Assembly (NCBI RefSeq): GCF_934191625.1
Contig: NZ_CAKPUG010000002.1
Span: 322,254-386,253 of the forward strand
Direction of reading: 5' to 3'
DNA from: an uncultured Lactococcus sp.
GTDB taxonomy: Bacteria > Bacillota > Bacilli > Lactobacillales > Streptococcaceae
Length of the DNA: 64,000 nucleotides
Within the stretch, counting starts at the first letter, position 1. Each line of letters starts with the position of its first letter. The notes beneath the pieces are model-generated. The model was given only the letters and a program-made list of their open reading frames with translations. It was not told where the DNA came from and did not search any database. Positions 36,515-45,859 of this stretch are shown here, in pieces. The translations under genes were made by a program, and so were the position numbers.

Positions 36515-37813
36515 ATGGCACATCTCGAAAAAGTTTTTCGTGATCCCGTTCATGACTATATTCATGTCGAAAACGAAACAATTTATGATTTAATTAATAC
36601 TGCAGAATTCCAGCGGTTACGTCGTATAAAACAACTGGGTACTTCTTCTTATACATTTCACGGCGCCGAACATAGTCGCTTCTCTCATTGTATGGGTGTT
36701 TATCATATTGCTAAAACGATCACTGAATGGTTTACTAAGCGTTATCCTGAAACTTGGAATCCAGAAGAAAATTTAGTCACACAATGTGCAGCTTTATTGC
36801 ATGACGTTGGTCATGGCGCTTATTCTCATACTTTTGAGGGCCTCTTTGGCACAGATCATGAAGCCGTGACAAGTGAGATTATCACCTCACCAACTACTGA
36901 AATCAATGCGGTTTTACGCAGAGTAAGTTCTGATTTCCCTGAACAGGTCGCTTCTGTCATTTCTCATGACTATCCCAACCCACAAGTGGTGCAGCTTATT
37001 TCCAGCCAAATTGATGCGGACCGGATGGATTATCTTTTAAGGGATGCTTACTACACTGGTGCAGTTTATGGACAGTTTGATTTGACCCGTATTCTGCGTG
37101 TGATCGCGCCTCATGAGCATGGTATTGTCTTCAGAATTTCTGGTATGCATGCGGTTGAGGACTACATCGTCAGCCGTTATCAAATGTACATGCAGGTCTA
37201 CTTTCATCCTGCAAGCCGCTCAATGGAAGTTATTCTCCAAAATTTGCTTAAACGCGCTAAATATTTATACAAGTATGATCAAGATTACTTTGCGCAAACC
37301 AGCCCTTGTTTAGTGCCCTTCTTTGAAAATAAACAAACATTGCAAGATTATCTTGCTTTGGATGATGGTGTGATGAACACCTATTTTCAAACTTGGATGG
37401 CTAACAAAGATGAGATTTTGGCCAAACTCGCCCAGATGTATATCAATCGTCATCTGTTAAAATCATTGGAATACAATGAAGGACAAGAAGTACAGCTGGA
37501 TCTTTTTAGCTCGAATGCTTCACTTTTAGACAAACTACGTGAGCGAGTTGAAAAAGCTGGCTTTGACCCTCAATATTTTACGGGTACTAACAGTAATTTC
37601 GATCTCCCTTATGACTTTTATCGCCCCAATTCAAATAAACCTCGAACACAAATTGAAATTTTACAAAAAGACGGCAGCCTCATTGAGCTTTCCGAGGTAT
37701 CCCCTATTGTAGCCAGCTTAGCAGGCACCATTCATGGAAACAGCCGCTTCTACTTTCCTAAAGTAATGTTGGAAAATCCTGAATTCATCTCCTTTATACA
37801 CACAAACCTTTAA
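36515..37813 (+). CDS. HD-domain phosphohydrolase (YwfO-like)
   Basis: A 432-residue HD-superfamily protein of the dGTPase-like branch. Metal ligands are in GAEHSRFSHCMGVYHIAK (about residue 50) and HDVGHGAYSHTFEG (about 95), with DADRMDYLLRDAYYTG downstream. ATG 36515 has AAGGAGG four bases ahead; a frame nine codons longer is rejected. Enterococcal and bacillar homologs hydrolyse dNTPs. A HAD hydrolase follows 20 bases later on the same strand. Confidence 0.9.
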   Translation: MAHLEKVFRDPVHDYIHVENETIYDLINTAEFQRLRRIKQLGTSSYTFHGAEHSRFSHCMGVYHIAKTITEWFTKRYPETWNPEENLVTQCAALLHDVGHGAYSHTFEGLFGTDHEAVTSEIITSPTTEINAVLRRVSSDFPEQVASVISHDYPNPQVVQLISSQIDADRMDYLLRDAYYTGAVYGQFDLTRILRVIAPHEHGIVFRISGMHAVEDYIVSRYQMYMQVYFHPASRSMEVILQNLLKRAKYLYKYDQDYFAQTSPCLVPFFENKQTLQDYLALDDGVMNTYFQTWMANKDEILAKLAQMYINRHLLKSLEYNEGQEVQLDLFSSNASLLDKLRERVEKAGFDPQYFTGTNSNFDLPYDFYRPNSNKPRTQIEILQKDGSLIELSEVSPIVASLAGTIHGNSRFYFPKVMLENPEFISFIHTNL

Positions 37814-37833
37814 TTAGAAAAGAGAAAAATAAA

Positions 37834-38646
37834 ATGATTAAACTTATCGCTATTGACATCGATGGCACCCTATTGGATCCGGAACGCAAAATCACACCTG
37901 AAGTTAAGCAGGCCATTGCGGAAGCCAAAGCTGCTGGAGTAAAGGTTGTTATTACGACAGGTCGACCTCTTATGGGTGTCCATGATATTTTGGAAGAATT
38001 AGAATTGACTGACTACAGTGATTATGTAATCACTTATAATGGTGCTTTAGTTCAACGTGCGACAGGCGAAGAATTCATCGTGGAAACCTTAGAGGCTGAG
38101 GATGTTCTTGATATTGATGCGGCTGCTCGTAAAATTGGTGTGCATATGCATGCTATTACTAAAAAAGGGATCTATACAAGTAATCGTGACATTGGTAAAT
38201 ATACTATTCACGAAGCATCTTTGGTCAATATGCCCCTTTATTTCCGTCAACCTGAAGAAATAGCGGCACTTGAAGTTGCAAAAGTAATGATGATTGATGA
38301 ACCTGAAGTGTTAGACAATGCTATCGCCTACTTACCTTTTGAATTTTTTGAACGTTATAACATGGTCAAATCAACTCCATTTTATTTGGAATTCATGAAT
38401 AAAAAAGCCAGCAAAGGGAATGCTGTATTACACTTAGCTAAAAAACTTTTCTTGGACATAGATGAGTTAATGGCTATTGGTGACCAAGAAAATGATCGTT
38501 CTATGCTTGAAGCTGTAGGAAATCCTGTTGTCATGGGCAATGGTAAAGAAGAACTGAAAAAAATCGCCAAGTATGTTACAAAGTCTAATGCTGAGTCTGG
38601 CGTCGCTCACGCCATCAACGAATGGGTTTTAAAAGATTATCAGTGA
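37834..38646 (+). CDS. Cof-type HAD sugar-phosphatase (YidA-like)
   Basis: A 270-residue HAD hydrolase with a C2 cap. Motif I DIDGTLLDPERKI holds the nucleophile Asp, motif II VVITTGRP, motif IV GDQENDRSMLEAVG. Members dephosphorylate sugar phosphates or flavin/pyridoxal precursors; the substrate is unknown here. Probably cotranscribed with the HD gene. Confidence 0.92.
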   Translation: MIKLIAIDIDGTLLDPERKITPEVKQAIAEAKAAGVKVVITTGRPLMGVHDILEELELTDYSDYVITYNGALVQRATGEEFIVETLEAEDVLDIDAAARKIGVHMHAITKKGIYTSNRDIGKYTIHEASLVNMPLYFRQPEEIAALEVAKVMMIDEPEVLDNAIAYLPFEFFERYNMVKSTPFYLEFMNKKASKGNAVLHLAKKLFLDIDELMAIGDQENDRSMLEAVGNPVVMGNGKEELKKIAKYVTKSNAESGVAHAINEWVLKDYQ

Positions 38647-38774
38647 GCTCTCTGATGCTTAATCCATTATAGGTAATTAAAAACGTGGTATAGCGCAGCT
38701 CATTACCAATACATAAATAGCTCAACTTATTGAGTAATTTTTAGCTCAACCTGTAGAAAATTACCTTGATAAAA

Positions 38775-38813
38775 TACAAAAAAAGCAAACTTCTTGAGGT
38801 TTGCTTTTTTGTA
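38775..38813. terminator. Bidirectional terminator between convergent genes
   Basis: TACAAAAAAAGCAAAC pairs with GTTTGCTTTTTTGTA and serves the HAD gene on + and trhO on -. Confidence 0.9.
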
Positions 38814-38815
38814 TA

Positions 38816-39829
38816 TTAACTTCTTCCTTTAGTGAAGAAAGTTGGATCAGCTGCTCGCTCAGCGATTAAAGCATTGATTTCTTCATCAGATAAGCTGAGT
38901 TCCTCCACACAACTTTGTGAACAACAACCTTCAAAGCGCTCCGCACAATTTTCACACTGGATAAACAAACGATGGCAAGCTTTATTTTTACAGTTAGTAT
39001 GCATATCACAAGCTTCACCACATTGTGGACATGTTGAGAGGACATCATCGGTGATACGTTCTCCCATCCGCTCATCAAACACAAAGTTTTTACCAATAAA
39101 TTCAATAGGTAAATCTTGTTCTTTGGCTTTACGTGCGTATTCAATAATTCCGCCTTCAACGTGGTAAACATTCTCAAACCCTTCATGCTTCATAAAAGCA
39201 CTTGCTTTTTCGCAACGGATTCCACCTGTGCAGTACATGACAATATTTTTATCTTTATCTTCTTTAAGCATCTCTGCAGCCATTGGCAACTGTTCACGGA
39301 AAGTTGCAGACGGCACTTCTAAGGCATCTTTGAAATGGCCTACTTCATATTCGTAGTGGTTACGCATATCAACAAAAATCGTGTCTTCTTTACCGAGCAT
39401 CTCATTTACTTCTTCAGCTTTTAAATATTGCCCGACATCCGAAGGATCAAATGCAGGGTCATCAATGCCATCAGCCACAATTTTGTTACGGACTTTCATA
39501 CGTAAGACCCAGAAAGATTTACCATCATCTTTAATTGCATAGTTTAAGCGAAGTCCATCTAGTTCTGGTGCTGTCTGATAGAGCGTCGTTTTGAATTTTT
39601 CTAAATTAGGAGTGGGCACACTAATTTGTGCGTTAATTCCTTCTTTTGCAATATAGACACGCCCAAAGACCTTTAAATCCTCGAATTTCATGTAAAGATT
39701 ATCACGAAATTCTTGCGGGTCAGAAATATTAAAGTATTTATAAAAAGAAATAGTTGTACGGGGCTCTGTTTCAGCCTCTAAGCGTTCTTTTAATTCTTTA
39801 TTTGAAATTTTATTGTGTAAGATAGTCAT
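38816..39829 (-). CDS. trhO: tRNA uridine(34) hydroxylase, rhodanese family
   Basis: A 337-residue protein that hydroxylates U34 of tRNA (first step to 5-methoxyuridine) using O2. An N-terminal acylphosphatase-like domain leads to a rhodanese domain with catalytic Cys in [13 protein letters not shown] (about residue 185). A Cys-rich tail (CPQC, CDMH, CENC, CCSQSC) probably binds zinc. The frame is open 39 codons further, but family members start at MTILHNK (ATG 39829). There is no clear ribosome binding site. Confidence 0.92.
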   Translation of the reverse strand: MTILHNKISNKELKERLEAETEPRTTISFYKYFNISDPQEFRDNLYMKFEDLKVFGRVYIAKEGINAQISVPTPNLEKFKTTLYQTAPELDGLRLNYAIKDDGKSFWVLRMKVRNKIVADGIDDPAFDPSDVGQYLKAEEVNEMLGKEDTIFVDMRNHYEYEVGHFKDALEVPSATFREQLPMAAEMLKEDKDKNIVMYCTGGIRCEKASAFMKHEGFENVYHVEGGIIEYARKAKEQDLPIEFIGKNFVFDERMGERITDDVLSTCPQCGEACDMHTNCKNKACHRLFIQCENCAERFEGCCSQSCVEELSLSDEEINALIAERAADPTFFTKGRS

Positions 39830-39900
39830 ATTTCTATGGTAGCATAGCTTTATATTTTTCTTAAGAAATGCGCTTGTGTTTTTATACACAAAGATTGATA

Positions 39901-39933
39901 TAAAAAAAGCACCATCAAGAAAGTGCTTTTTTT
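39901..39933 (-). terminator. Terminator overlapping the end of the upstream gene
   Basis: AAAGCAC/GTGCTTT stem with a TTTTTTTA run on the minus strand; it overlaps the last codons of the gene at 39915. Confidence 0.75.
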
Positions 39934-40370
39934 TCTTCTTCAGCAAGTTGTTCTAGTTTTTGCATACGAGTCATCAACTGTCTTTCCCCTAAGAGAATAA
40001 CTAATAATAATAAGCCCCAACCGGCAAGGATCCCTGCAGTACGCATCAGACCATCTCCACGATAAGTCAAAAAGATACGTTCCGGATGTTCATTATCCAC
40101 ATAAATTTTAATTTTTGTATCTACAGTACCCAAGTTTCTGAAGTATGTGTCTAAGGGGCGTACCTGATGCCCAACTCCTTCAAATGTATAGCTTACTTCT
40201 TTTAGTGCTTCATCCCCGCGGACAATCACACCTTGAGTTTCAGTTTTTGTGACATTTTTATTAGCCATATGAACCCCAGTAAAAAAGAGGGAGCCAGTGA
40301 TTAATGCTAAGCCAACAACGAGTAAGAGAATTCTTGAAATCCCTTGCAGTATTTTTACCGTATTCTTCAT
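39915..40370 (-). CDS. Two-helix membrane protein (DUF3592-like)
   Basis: A 151-residue protein: one helix near residues 12-35, an outside beta-type domain of about 70 residues ([31 protein letters not shown]), a second helix near 105-125 and a charged coiled tail. The layout resembles DUF3592 proteins. The function is unknown. ATG 40370 is preferred for AGG five bases upstream. An extended -10 TGATATAAT lies at 40414-40419. Confidence 0.65.
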   Translation of the reverse strand: MKNTVKILQGISRILLLVVGLALITGSLFFTGVHMANKNVTKTETQGVIVRGDEALKEVSYTFEGVGHQVRPLDTYFRNLGTVDTKIKIYVDNEHPERIFLTYRGDGLMRTAGILAGWGLLLLVILLGERQLMTRMQKLEQLAEEEKKALS

Positions 40371-40702
40371 ATATAACCTATACAAATTCTAATCTTAATT
40401 TTAGTCTCCCTCTATTATATCAAAATTATCGTTTGGACTCTAGTTAACTATAATTTTTAAGGTTATAAATTTATTTTCTATAGTGCTCGTCCTCAGCAGA
40501 ACTATTTAATCTGCTTTAGTTTTCTATCTAATCTAAAATATTTCGAATGCTATTCAGCCTATGCCAATCAGAATGGCAAAATTATTATTTAAAAACACTA
40601 CTTAATTCAATCTGACCATCCGCTCACTCTTCAAAATTATAGAAATCTATGCTACACTCTAAGGAAGTACTCGCTTGTAATAGTGATTTTTGAGGAGAAA
40701 TA
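40371..40702. promoter_or_regulatory. Divergent intergenic region with two promoters
   Basis: For the minus-strand membrane gene: extended -10 TGATATAAT (TATAAT 40414-40419), no clear -35. For the plus-strand CAT-like gene: TTCAAA, 17 bases, TACACT around 40629-40657 with TG before the -10. The 200 bases between are AT-rich and show nothing else I can name. Confidence 0.5.
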
Positions 40703-41347
40703 ATGAACTTTAAATATATTGACATGACTTCCTACAAACGTCTTTCTCATTTTGAATATTTTAAAAGTCTTGCTCAACCCTATGTTGGAGTTTCTGTTAA
40801 TGTAAATATTACAAAACTTGTCGCAACGATAAAAAAGAATAAATTACCATTTTTCTTAACCCTTTGTTACTGTGTATCGCAAGCAGCAAATGGAGTTCCT
40901 GAGTTTAAGCAACGTATAGTTGCAGATAAAATAGTAGAATTCAAGTCCTGTCCGACTTCACATACAGTTTCCTTGGACGACGGAACCTATACTTACTGCA
41001 ATCTCGATTATTCACCTGATTTTGACGTTTTTTTGAACTATGCCATAAAGGAACAAGAAAAAGCCAAAAAATCAAGTTCTATCGATGAGGAGGGAGAAGA
41101 TACTTTAAATAAATTATTTATCTCAACTCTACCGTGGTTCTCTTTTACTTCTATGATTAATCCCACACCCATTCCTGCAGACAGCAATCCAAGAATTACC
41201 TGGGGGAAATATTTTGAGCAGAACAAGGAACTGTTGCTCCCTCTTTCTATCCTTGCTAATCACGCTCTTGTTGACGGGGCGCATATTGCAGCCTTTTACG
41301 CATTATTGGAGGAAGAAATTGAAAAAATAGTCCAGCACCACCAATAA
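40703..41347 (+). CDS. Chloramphenicol acetyltransferase-like protein
   Basis: A 214-residue acetyl-CoA-dependent acyltransferase of the CAT (catA-type) family, normal length. The catalytic His motif HxxxDG is present as NHALVDGAH (about residue 190); classical CATs read HHAVCDGFH. The N-terminal DMTSYKRLSHFEYFKS is also family-like. It stands alone with its own promoter and GAGGAG, and no plasmid or transposon sequence adjoins it, so it looks like a resident chromosomal gene. Whether it acetylates chloramphenicol is undetermined. Confidence 0.85.
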   Translation: MNFKYIDMTSYKRLSHFEYFKSLAQPYVGVSVNVNITKLVATIKKNKLPFFLTLCYCVSQAANGVPEFKQRIVADKIVEFKSCPTSHTVSLDDGTYTYCNLDYSPDFDVFLNYAIKEQEKAKKSSSIDEEGEDTLNKLFISTLPWFSFTSMINPTPIPADSNPRITWGKYFEQNKELLLPLSILANHALVDGAHIAAFYALLEEEIEKIVQHHQ

Positions 41348-41403
41348 AAAAAGAGCCTGAGCTCCTTTTCAGTAAACACCATTAGAACTTACTATGGGGT
41401 TCT

Positions 41404-41417
41404 GTTATAATTTAACT
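41404..41417 (+). promoter_or_regulatory. Extended -10 promoter firing at the start codon
   Basis: TGTTATAAT (TATAAT 41406-41411) ends six bases before the ATG at 41418, so the expected transcription start coincides with the start codon. There is no Shine-Dalgarno sequence in range. Confidence 0.65.
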
Positions 41418-42296
41418 ATGAAAAAATTAGCACTGCTTTCAGATTTGCATCTGGATGTCAATCAATTTGCAGAACCTGAAATTCAGGTTTTAATTGATAC
41501 TCTGCAAGAGCAGCATGTGACAGACTTACACTTTGCAGGCGACATGTCCAATGACTATAAAAAAATTACAGCCCCTTTTTTTAATCAATTATCGAAGAAC
41601 TTCGACATCAGCCATAATCTTGGTAATCACGATATGGTCCACTTGTCGGAAAAAGAAATTAATGCGCAAGATTTTTCGCTCAAGTATTTTGATGATACAC
41701 TTTTGGTTAGTTTTCATGGCTGGTATGACTACTCTTTTGTTCAAAATTACTCCGATGAGAAACTTTTAGCCTTTAAGAACAGTTTTTACTTTGATCGAAA
41801 AATTCATCGTGACTATAGTGATGCCCTTACAACACAGCATACACTCCATACCCTCGAAACTATTTTGAGAAAGCTAGATTTTGAGGGGCGTATTATTATT
41901 GCTATGCATTTTGTTCCACACAAAGCCTTTTCGATTAATACAGCTTATAAGAAATTTGAGCGTTTTAATGCTTATCTTGGTTCTCAAGCTTACCATGAGT
42001 TATTCGTTCAATTTCCTCAAATTACGGATGTTATCTTTGGGCACGCGCATCACCGGATTTCAGCCCAAGTTATAGACGGGATTACCTATCATTCACGTCC
42101 CTTAGGTTATACTTACGAGTGGCAAATGGTTAGCGATTTCCTCCAAGATTATCCCGAATACCAAATCGAAGAAAACTATCATTTACGTAAAAGATATCAG
42201 GCCATTAGGTCGCTTGGTAGCTGGAAAGATTACCATAAGAAGAATCTGTCAAAGGAGTTTCTCAGTAGCTTAAGTTTTTTCGAGCTCCCAACCTAA
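41418..42296 (+). CDS. Calcineurin-like metallophosphoesterase
   Basis: A 292-residue phosphoesterase. Metal ligands in order: LLSDLHLD (residues 5-12), LHFAGDMSN (about 45), HNLGNHDM (about 75), MHFVPHK (about 170) and VIFGHAHHR (about 212). The substrate is unknown. ATG 41418 must be the start because the family begins one strand before SDLHLD. It lies six bases from a -10 box, so the mRNA is probably leaderless. Confidence 0.9.
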   Translation: MKKLALLSDLHLDVNQFAEPEIQVLIDTLQEQHVTDLHFAGDMSNDYKKITAPFFNQLSKNFDISHNLGNHDMVHLSEKEINAQDFSLKYFDDTLLVSFHGWYDYSFVQNYSDEKLLAFKNSFYFDRKIHRDYSDALTTQHTLHTLETILRKLDFEGRIIIAMHFVPHKAFSINTAYKKFERFNAYLGSQAYHELFVQFPQITDVIFGHAHHRISAQVIDGITYHSRPLGYTYEWQMVSDFLQDYPEYQIEENYHLRKRYQAIRSLGSWKDYHKKNLSKEFLSSLSFFELPT

Positions 42297-42319
42297 GTTC
42301 AGAAAATTTTTGAATATTA

Positions 42320-42328
42320 TGCTATAAT
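42320..42328 (+). promoter_or_regulatory. Extended -10 promoter of the DUF402 gene
   Basis: TGCTATAAT, about 40 bases upstream of the TTG start; no clear -35 box. Confidence 0.6.
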
Positions 42329-42368
42329 AATAAGCGAGAACTTTGAATTTTGGAAAGTTGGTGAAGCC

Positions 42369-42899
42369 TTGAATCTTCCGAAAGAAGGCGACCTTGTCAC
42401 GATTCAAAGCTATAAACATGATGGCAGTTTACATCGTACTTGGCGAGATACGATGATACTGAAAACAAATGAAAATTCAATTATTGGTGTAAATGACCAC
42501 ACACTTGTAACCGAGTCAGACGACCGTCGTTGGGTCACACGTGAACCTGCAATCGTTTATTTCCACAAAAAGTTTTGGTTTAACATCATTGCTATGATTC
42601 GTGAGGAAGGCGTCAGCTACTACTGCAACCTTGCGAGCCCCTTTGTCCTAGACAATGAGGCGCTGAAATACATCGACTACGATCTCGATGTAAAAGTATT
42701 TAAAGATGGCGAAAAAAAGCTCCTGGATGTTGAAGAATATGAACGTCACAGAAAACAAATGAACTACTCTCCGGAAATTGACTACATTTTGAAAGAAAAT
42801 GTAAAAATCCTTGTTGATTGGATAAATAATGAACGCGGACCTTTTTCTAAAGAGTATGTTGATATTTGGTATAATCGCTATCATCAATTAAAAAAGTAG
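42369..42899 (+). CDS. DUF402 nucleoside tri-/diphosphate phosphatase (UPF0374)
   Basis: A 176-residue metal-dependent phosphatase of the Ntdp type. The family blocks [34 protein letters not shown] and YYCNLASPF are almost unbroken, and [10 protein letters not shown] carries the metal-binding acids. S. aureus and streptococcal relatives hydrolyse nucleoside di- and triphosphates. The start is TTG with GGTGAAG six bases ahead. Single-gene unit ending in a strong terminator. Confidence 0.93.
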   Translation: MNLPKEGDLVTIQSYKHDGSLHRTWRDTMILKTNENSIIGVNDHTLVTESDDRRWVTREPAIVYFHKKFWFNIIAMIREEGVSYYCNLASPFVLDNEALKYIDYDLDVKVFKDGEKKLLDVEEYERHRKQMNYSPEIDYILKENVKILVDWINNERGPFSKEYVDIWYNRYHQLKK

Positions 42900-42920
42900 T
42901 CTAATTGGACTACTTTTTTT
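42890..42920 (+). terminator. Terminator of the DUF402 gene
   Basis: AGTAGTC/GACTACT stem and seven T residues, overlapping the stop. Confidence 0.88.
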
Positions 42921-42926
42921 GAAAGT

Positions 42927-42956
42927 AAAAAGAGAAACTAGACGTTTCTCTTTTTT
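42927..42956. terminator. Second, bidirectional terminator before whiA
   Basis: AAAAAGAGAAAC/GTTTCTCTTTTTT; 70 bases past the whiA stop on the minus strand, in tandem with the DUF402 terminator. Confidence 0.82.
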
Positions 42957-43027
42957 AGTTTAGTTGAACTATTATTAACTCAGTATTTAAGAAAGGAAAA
43001 CTATTTTCCCCTTCTTTACCTGCAAAA

Positions 43028-43945
43028 TTATTCAAGCTTTTTCATTTCTTCAGCAAGGGCAGTTAATTTTCTTAAACGATGATTAACTCCGGACTTTCCT
43101 AGCGGTGGATCCAAGAGCTGCCCCAGTTCTTTAATAGTCGCTTCTGGATGAGCAATTCGTGCATGTGCAACCTCTGTGAGTGCAGGCGGTAGATTTTCCA
43201 GCTCTTTCTTCTCTGCCAAATATTTGACGGCCGATATTACATCTTGTGCTGCAGATACTGATTTATTTATATTTGCCGATTCAAAGTTGGACTGACGATT
43301 TGCTAAACCGCGCATTTCACGCATTATTTTTGCATCTTCAAATTTTAAGCGTGCTTTCATCGCACCAATCAAAGTCAAAAAGTCCATGATTTCCTCAGCT
43401 TTAGATAAATAGAGGATATAACGATTCTTCCGGGCAATGACCCTGGCATCAAACCCGAAATTATTAAAAATATCTTTTAAGTCTTCTGCATGTTCCTGAT
43501 AAACACTAGCGATAGACAGCTGGTAATCACCTTTTTCTGGATTATGCATCGAACCACTTGACAAAAATGCACCACGCATATAATCTTCTTGTGCTTGCTG
43601 GTCATACTTGACAGACTCAGGAATCCCAGAATCCAAAAACATCAACGAGTCTGACAGTTGCAGCTCATTGAGCAACGCATTGACCTTATCTTCAATAAAA
43701 ACTGTGTACACTCTATTTTTTGAAAGAGTTGTTTTCTGATGTACACGAATTTCAGCCCGTATTTGATAAATTTCAAGGAGCATCTGATAGATATATTTTG
43801 CAGTAGCTGCATTTTCAGTAGACAATGATAAGGTTAAACCACCAGAAATACCTAATGATCCATTCATACGAATCAAGGCGAGTAAAGTTCCTCGGCTTGC
43901 TTTTTGACTCGTGAGTTCTTTTTTTATTTCACTCGTAAAACTCAT
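43028..43945 (-). CDS. whiA: DNA-binding protein WhiA
   Basis: A 305-residue protein with an N-terminal LAGLIDADG-like domain (RGTLLALIRMNGSLGISGGL; RGAFLSSGSMHNPEKGDYQL) and a C-terminal HTH (ATIKELGQLLDPPLGKSGVNHRL). In Firmicutes it affects cell division and chromosome segregation. Last gene of the conserved rapZ-yvcK-whiA unit; it overlaps yvcK by 4 bases. Confidence 0.95.
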   Translation of the reverse strand: MSFTSEIKKELTSQKASRGTLLALIRMNGSLGISGGLTLSLSTENAATAKYIYQMLLEIYQIRAEIRVHQKTTLSKNRVYTVFIEDKVNALLNELQLSDSLMFLDSGIPESVKYDQQAQEDYMRGAFLSSGSMHNPEKGDYQLSIASVYQEHAEDLKDIFNNFGFDARVIARKNRYILYLSKAEEIMDFLTLIGAMKARLKFEDAKIMREMRGLANRQSNFESANINKSVSAAQDVISAVKYLAEKKELENLPPALTEVAHARIAHPEATIKELGQLLDPPLGKSGVNHRLRKLTALAEEMKKLE

Positions 43946-44928
43946 TCTTTTTTTCTCTCACAACGTGCACTAATGCTCATAATTTCTGAAGCAATTGCAT
44001 CACCGTTATGGAAGGCTCCACCGTTAACCAATTGTAAGAAATCATTTGAAATAATGTTAACTTCTTCCTCCTTAAGTGCCTTAAAGTCATGAACAACTTG
44101 TACCAAATACTCATCAAATTTGTTCGAATTCATATACTCTTCAGGTACTACAGCACTATTGACAAGAACTGTATCAATCACGCGTGTACCCAAATGCTCG
44201 TGGATAACGCGCACATGATCTGCATCACTAAAGTGCTCAGTTTCCCCACGTTGTGTCATTATATTGCAGACATAAACAATACGAGCTTCTGTTTTTAGCA
44301 GAGCTTCACCAATTTCTGGGATAACAATGTTTGGCAAGATTGAGGTAAAGAGTGATCCAGGACCTAAAACGATTGTGTCTGCTTCCATTATCGATTGCAC
44401 AACCTTTTCTGATGCTCGTGGGCTCTGTCCTGTATTTGTCTCAGTCAAATAAACATGATGGATCAAACCATCGTAGTCAGCTATTTTGCTTTCACCTTCA
44501 ACTTCATGTCCATCATTAAAAACTGCATGCAAGGTCAAAGCTACATCACTTGATGGATAGACATTTCCACGCACATGGAAAAAACGAGCCAAAGTTTGAA
44601 CAGCCTGATAAGTAGAACCTTGCATCTCACCAATTGCAGCAATAATCAAATTCCCTAAAGGATGACCAGAAAGTTCTCCATCGCTTGCATCAAAACGATA
44701 TTGCAAAATATCAGCGTAAAATTTGGGCATATCACTCATGGCGATAAGAACATTACGCAAATCCCCCGGAGGAGCAATATTAATTGCAGAACGTAAACGA
44801 CCTGAAGATCCACCATCGTCTGCTACTGTTACAATTGCTGTAAGATCAATATTTTCTTGACGCAAGGACTTCAAAATGACGGGTATTCCGGTCCCGCCCC
44901 CTATAACTACTACTTTTGATTTGCTCAT
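43942..44928 (-). CDS. yvcK: YvcK/GlmR (CofD-like) protein
   Basis: A 328-residue protein of the 2-phospho-L-lactate transferase-like family. [16 protein letters not shown] and [10 protein letters not shown] (about residue 38) are the ligand-binding loops. In Bacillus and Listeria, GlmR binds UDP-GlcNAc and helps feed carbon to cell-wall synthesis by stimulating GlmS. Overlaps both neighbours by 4 bases. Confidence 0.94.
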   Translation of the reverse strand: MSKSKVVVIGGGTGIPVILKSLRQENIDLTAIVTVADDGGSSGRLRSAINIAPPGDLRNVLIAMSDMPKFYADILQYRFDASDGELSGHPLGNLIIAAIGEMQGSTYQAVQTLARFFHVRGNVYPSSDVALTLHAVFNDGHEVEGESKIADYDGLIHHVYLTETNTGQSPRASEKVVQSIMEADTIVLGPGSLFTSILPNIVIPEIGEALLKTEARIVYVCNIMTQRGETEHFSDADHVRVIHEHLGTRVIDTVLVNSAVVPEEYMNSNKFDEYLVQVVHDFKALKEEEVNIISNDFLQLVNGGAFHNGDAIASEIMSISARCERKKE

Positions 44929-45815
44929 GATCGATTAACCGTTTCTTTCCGTCTATCCTTATCTCTGTGGCTGGTATTTAAATGCCAATCTTCCTTAAGA
45001 AGTGCTTTTGAGACGCGTTCAGCAAATGCAACAGAACGGTGTTGCCCACCTGTACAGCCAAAAGCAATTGTCAATACAGATTTTCCTTCTTTTTGGTAAG
45101 CAGGAATAATTGGCAAGAGCATGTTCATTAAGTTTTTATAAAAATCTTCAGAAGCCTCCTGATTCATGACATAGTTGAAGACCTCTTTATCTTGTCCGGT
45201 TTTATCACGTAGTTCTGGGATATAGTGCGGATTTGGTAGGAAACGGACATCAAAGACTAAGTCCGCATCCATTGGCAAACCGTACTTAAAACCAAAGGAA
45301 ATAACTTCGATACGAAATGGAGCTTCTTTAGTTTCTGAAAAGCGTTCAAGAATACGAGCACGCAAATTACGCGGCGTGAGCTCACTTGTATCAATGACAA
45401 CTTCAGCCAAGGATTTCAAATCTGAAAGAATTTCGCGCTCTTGCGTAATCCCATCCAGCACACGTCCATCAATAGCTAGCGGATGTGAACGGCGGGTTTC
45501 TTTATACCTTGCAACCAGTTCAACATCACTTGCATCAAGGAATAAAAGTTTAAAGTTCACTTCTGGAAGATTCGAAAGTTCTGCAACAATACCACGTAAG
45601 CGGTCAAAGAAGATACGTGAACGCATATCGACAACCATTGCAACTTTGTTTATTTTACTGTCTGGTGTATTGAGAAGCTCAACAAATTTTTCAATCAGGT
45701 TAGGTGGCATATTATCCACGGCAAAGTAGCCCATGTCTTCAAAAGATTGAATAGCTACAGTTTTACCTGCACCTGACATACCTGTAATAATGACAATATT
45801 CAGTTTATTCTCCAT
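44925..45815 (-). CDS. rapZ: RNase adapter / nucleotide-binding protein RapZ (YvcJ)
   Basis: A 296-residue protein with Walker [13 protein letters not shown] (residues 10-21), [20 protein letters not shown] and the C-terminal [15 protein letters not shown]. coli RapZ senses glucosamine-6-P and guides RNase E; the Gram-positive role is less clear, but linkage to yvcK keeps it in aminosugar control. First gene of the unit. Confidence 0.94.
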   Translation of the reverse strand: MENKLNIVIITGMSGAGKTVAIQSFEDMGYFAVDNMPPNLIEKFVELLNTPDSKINKVAMVVDMRSRIFFDRLRGIVAELSNLPEVNFKLLFLDASDVELVARYKETRRSHPLAIDGRVLDGITQEREILSDLKSLAEVVIDTSELTPRNLRARILERFSETKEAPFRIEVISFGFKYGLPMDADLVFDVRFLPNPHYIPELRDKTGQDKEVFNYVMNQEASEDFYKNLMNMLLPIIPAYQKEGKSVLTIAFGCTGGQHRSVAFAERVSKALLKEDWHLNTSHRDKDRRKETVNRS

Positions 45816-45859
45816 GTTTTCTCCTCTTTTTTATTAAAGTATTAATAGGATCTTTTTAC

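Noticed and set aside
38647..38774. Possible small RNA or repeat (GGTAAT..ATTACC and two AGCTCAAC copies)
   Set aside because: Arms are short and no promoter or separate terminator supports a transcript; probably a 3' untranslated stretch.
40703..41347. CAT-like gene as a recently acquired resistance determinant
   Set aside because: No insertion sequence, plasmid or integron sequence nearby, and no base-composition break visible to the eye; treated as a resident gene.
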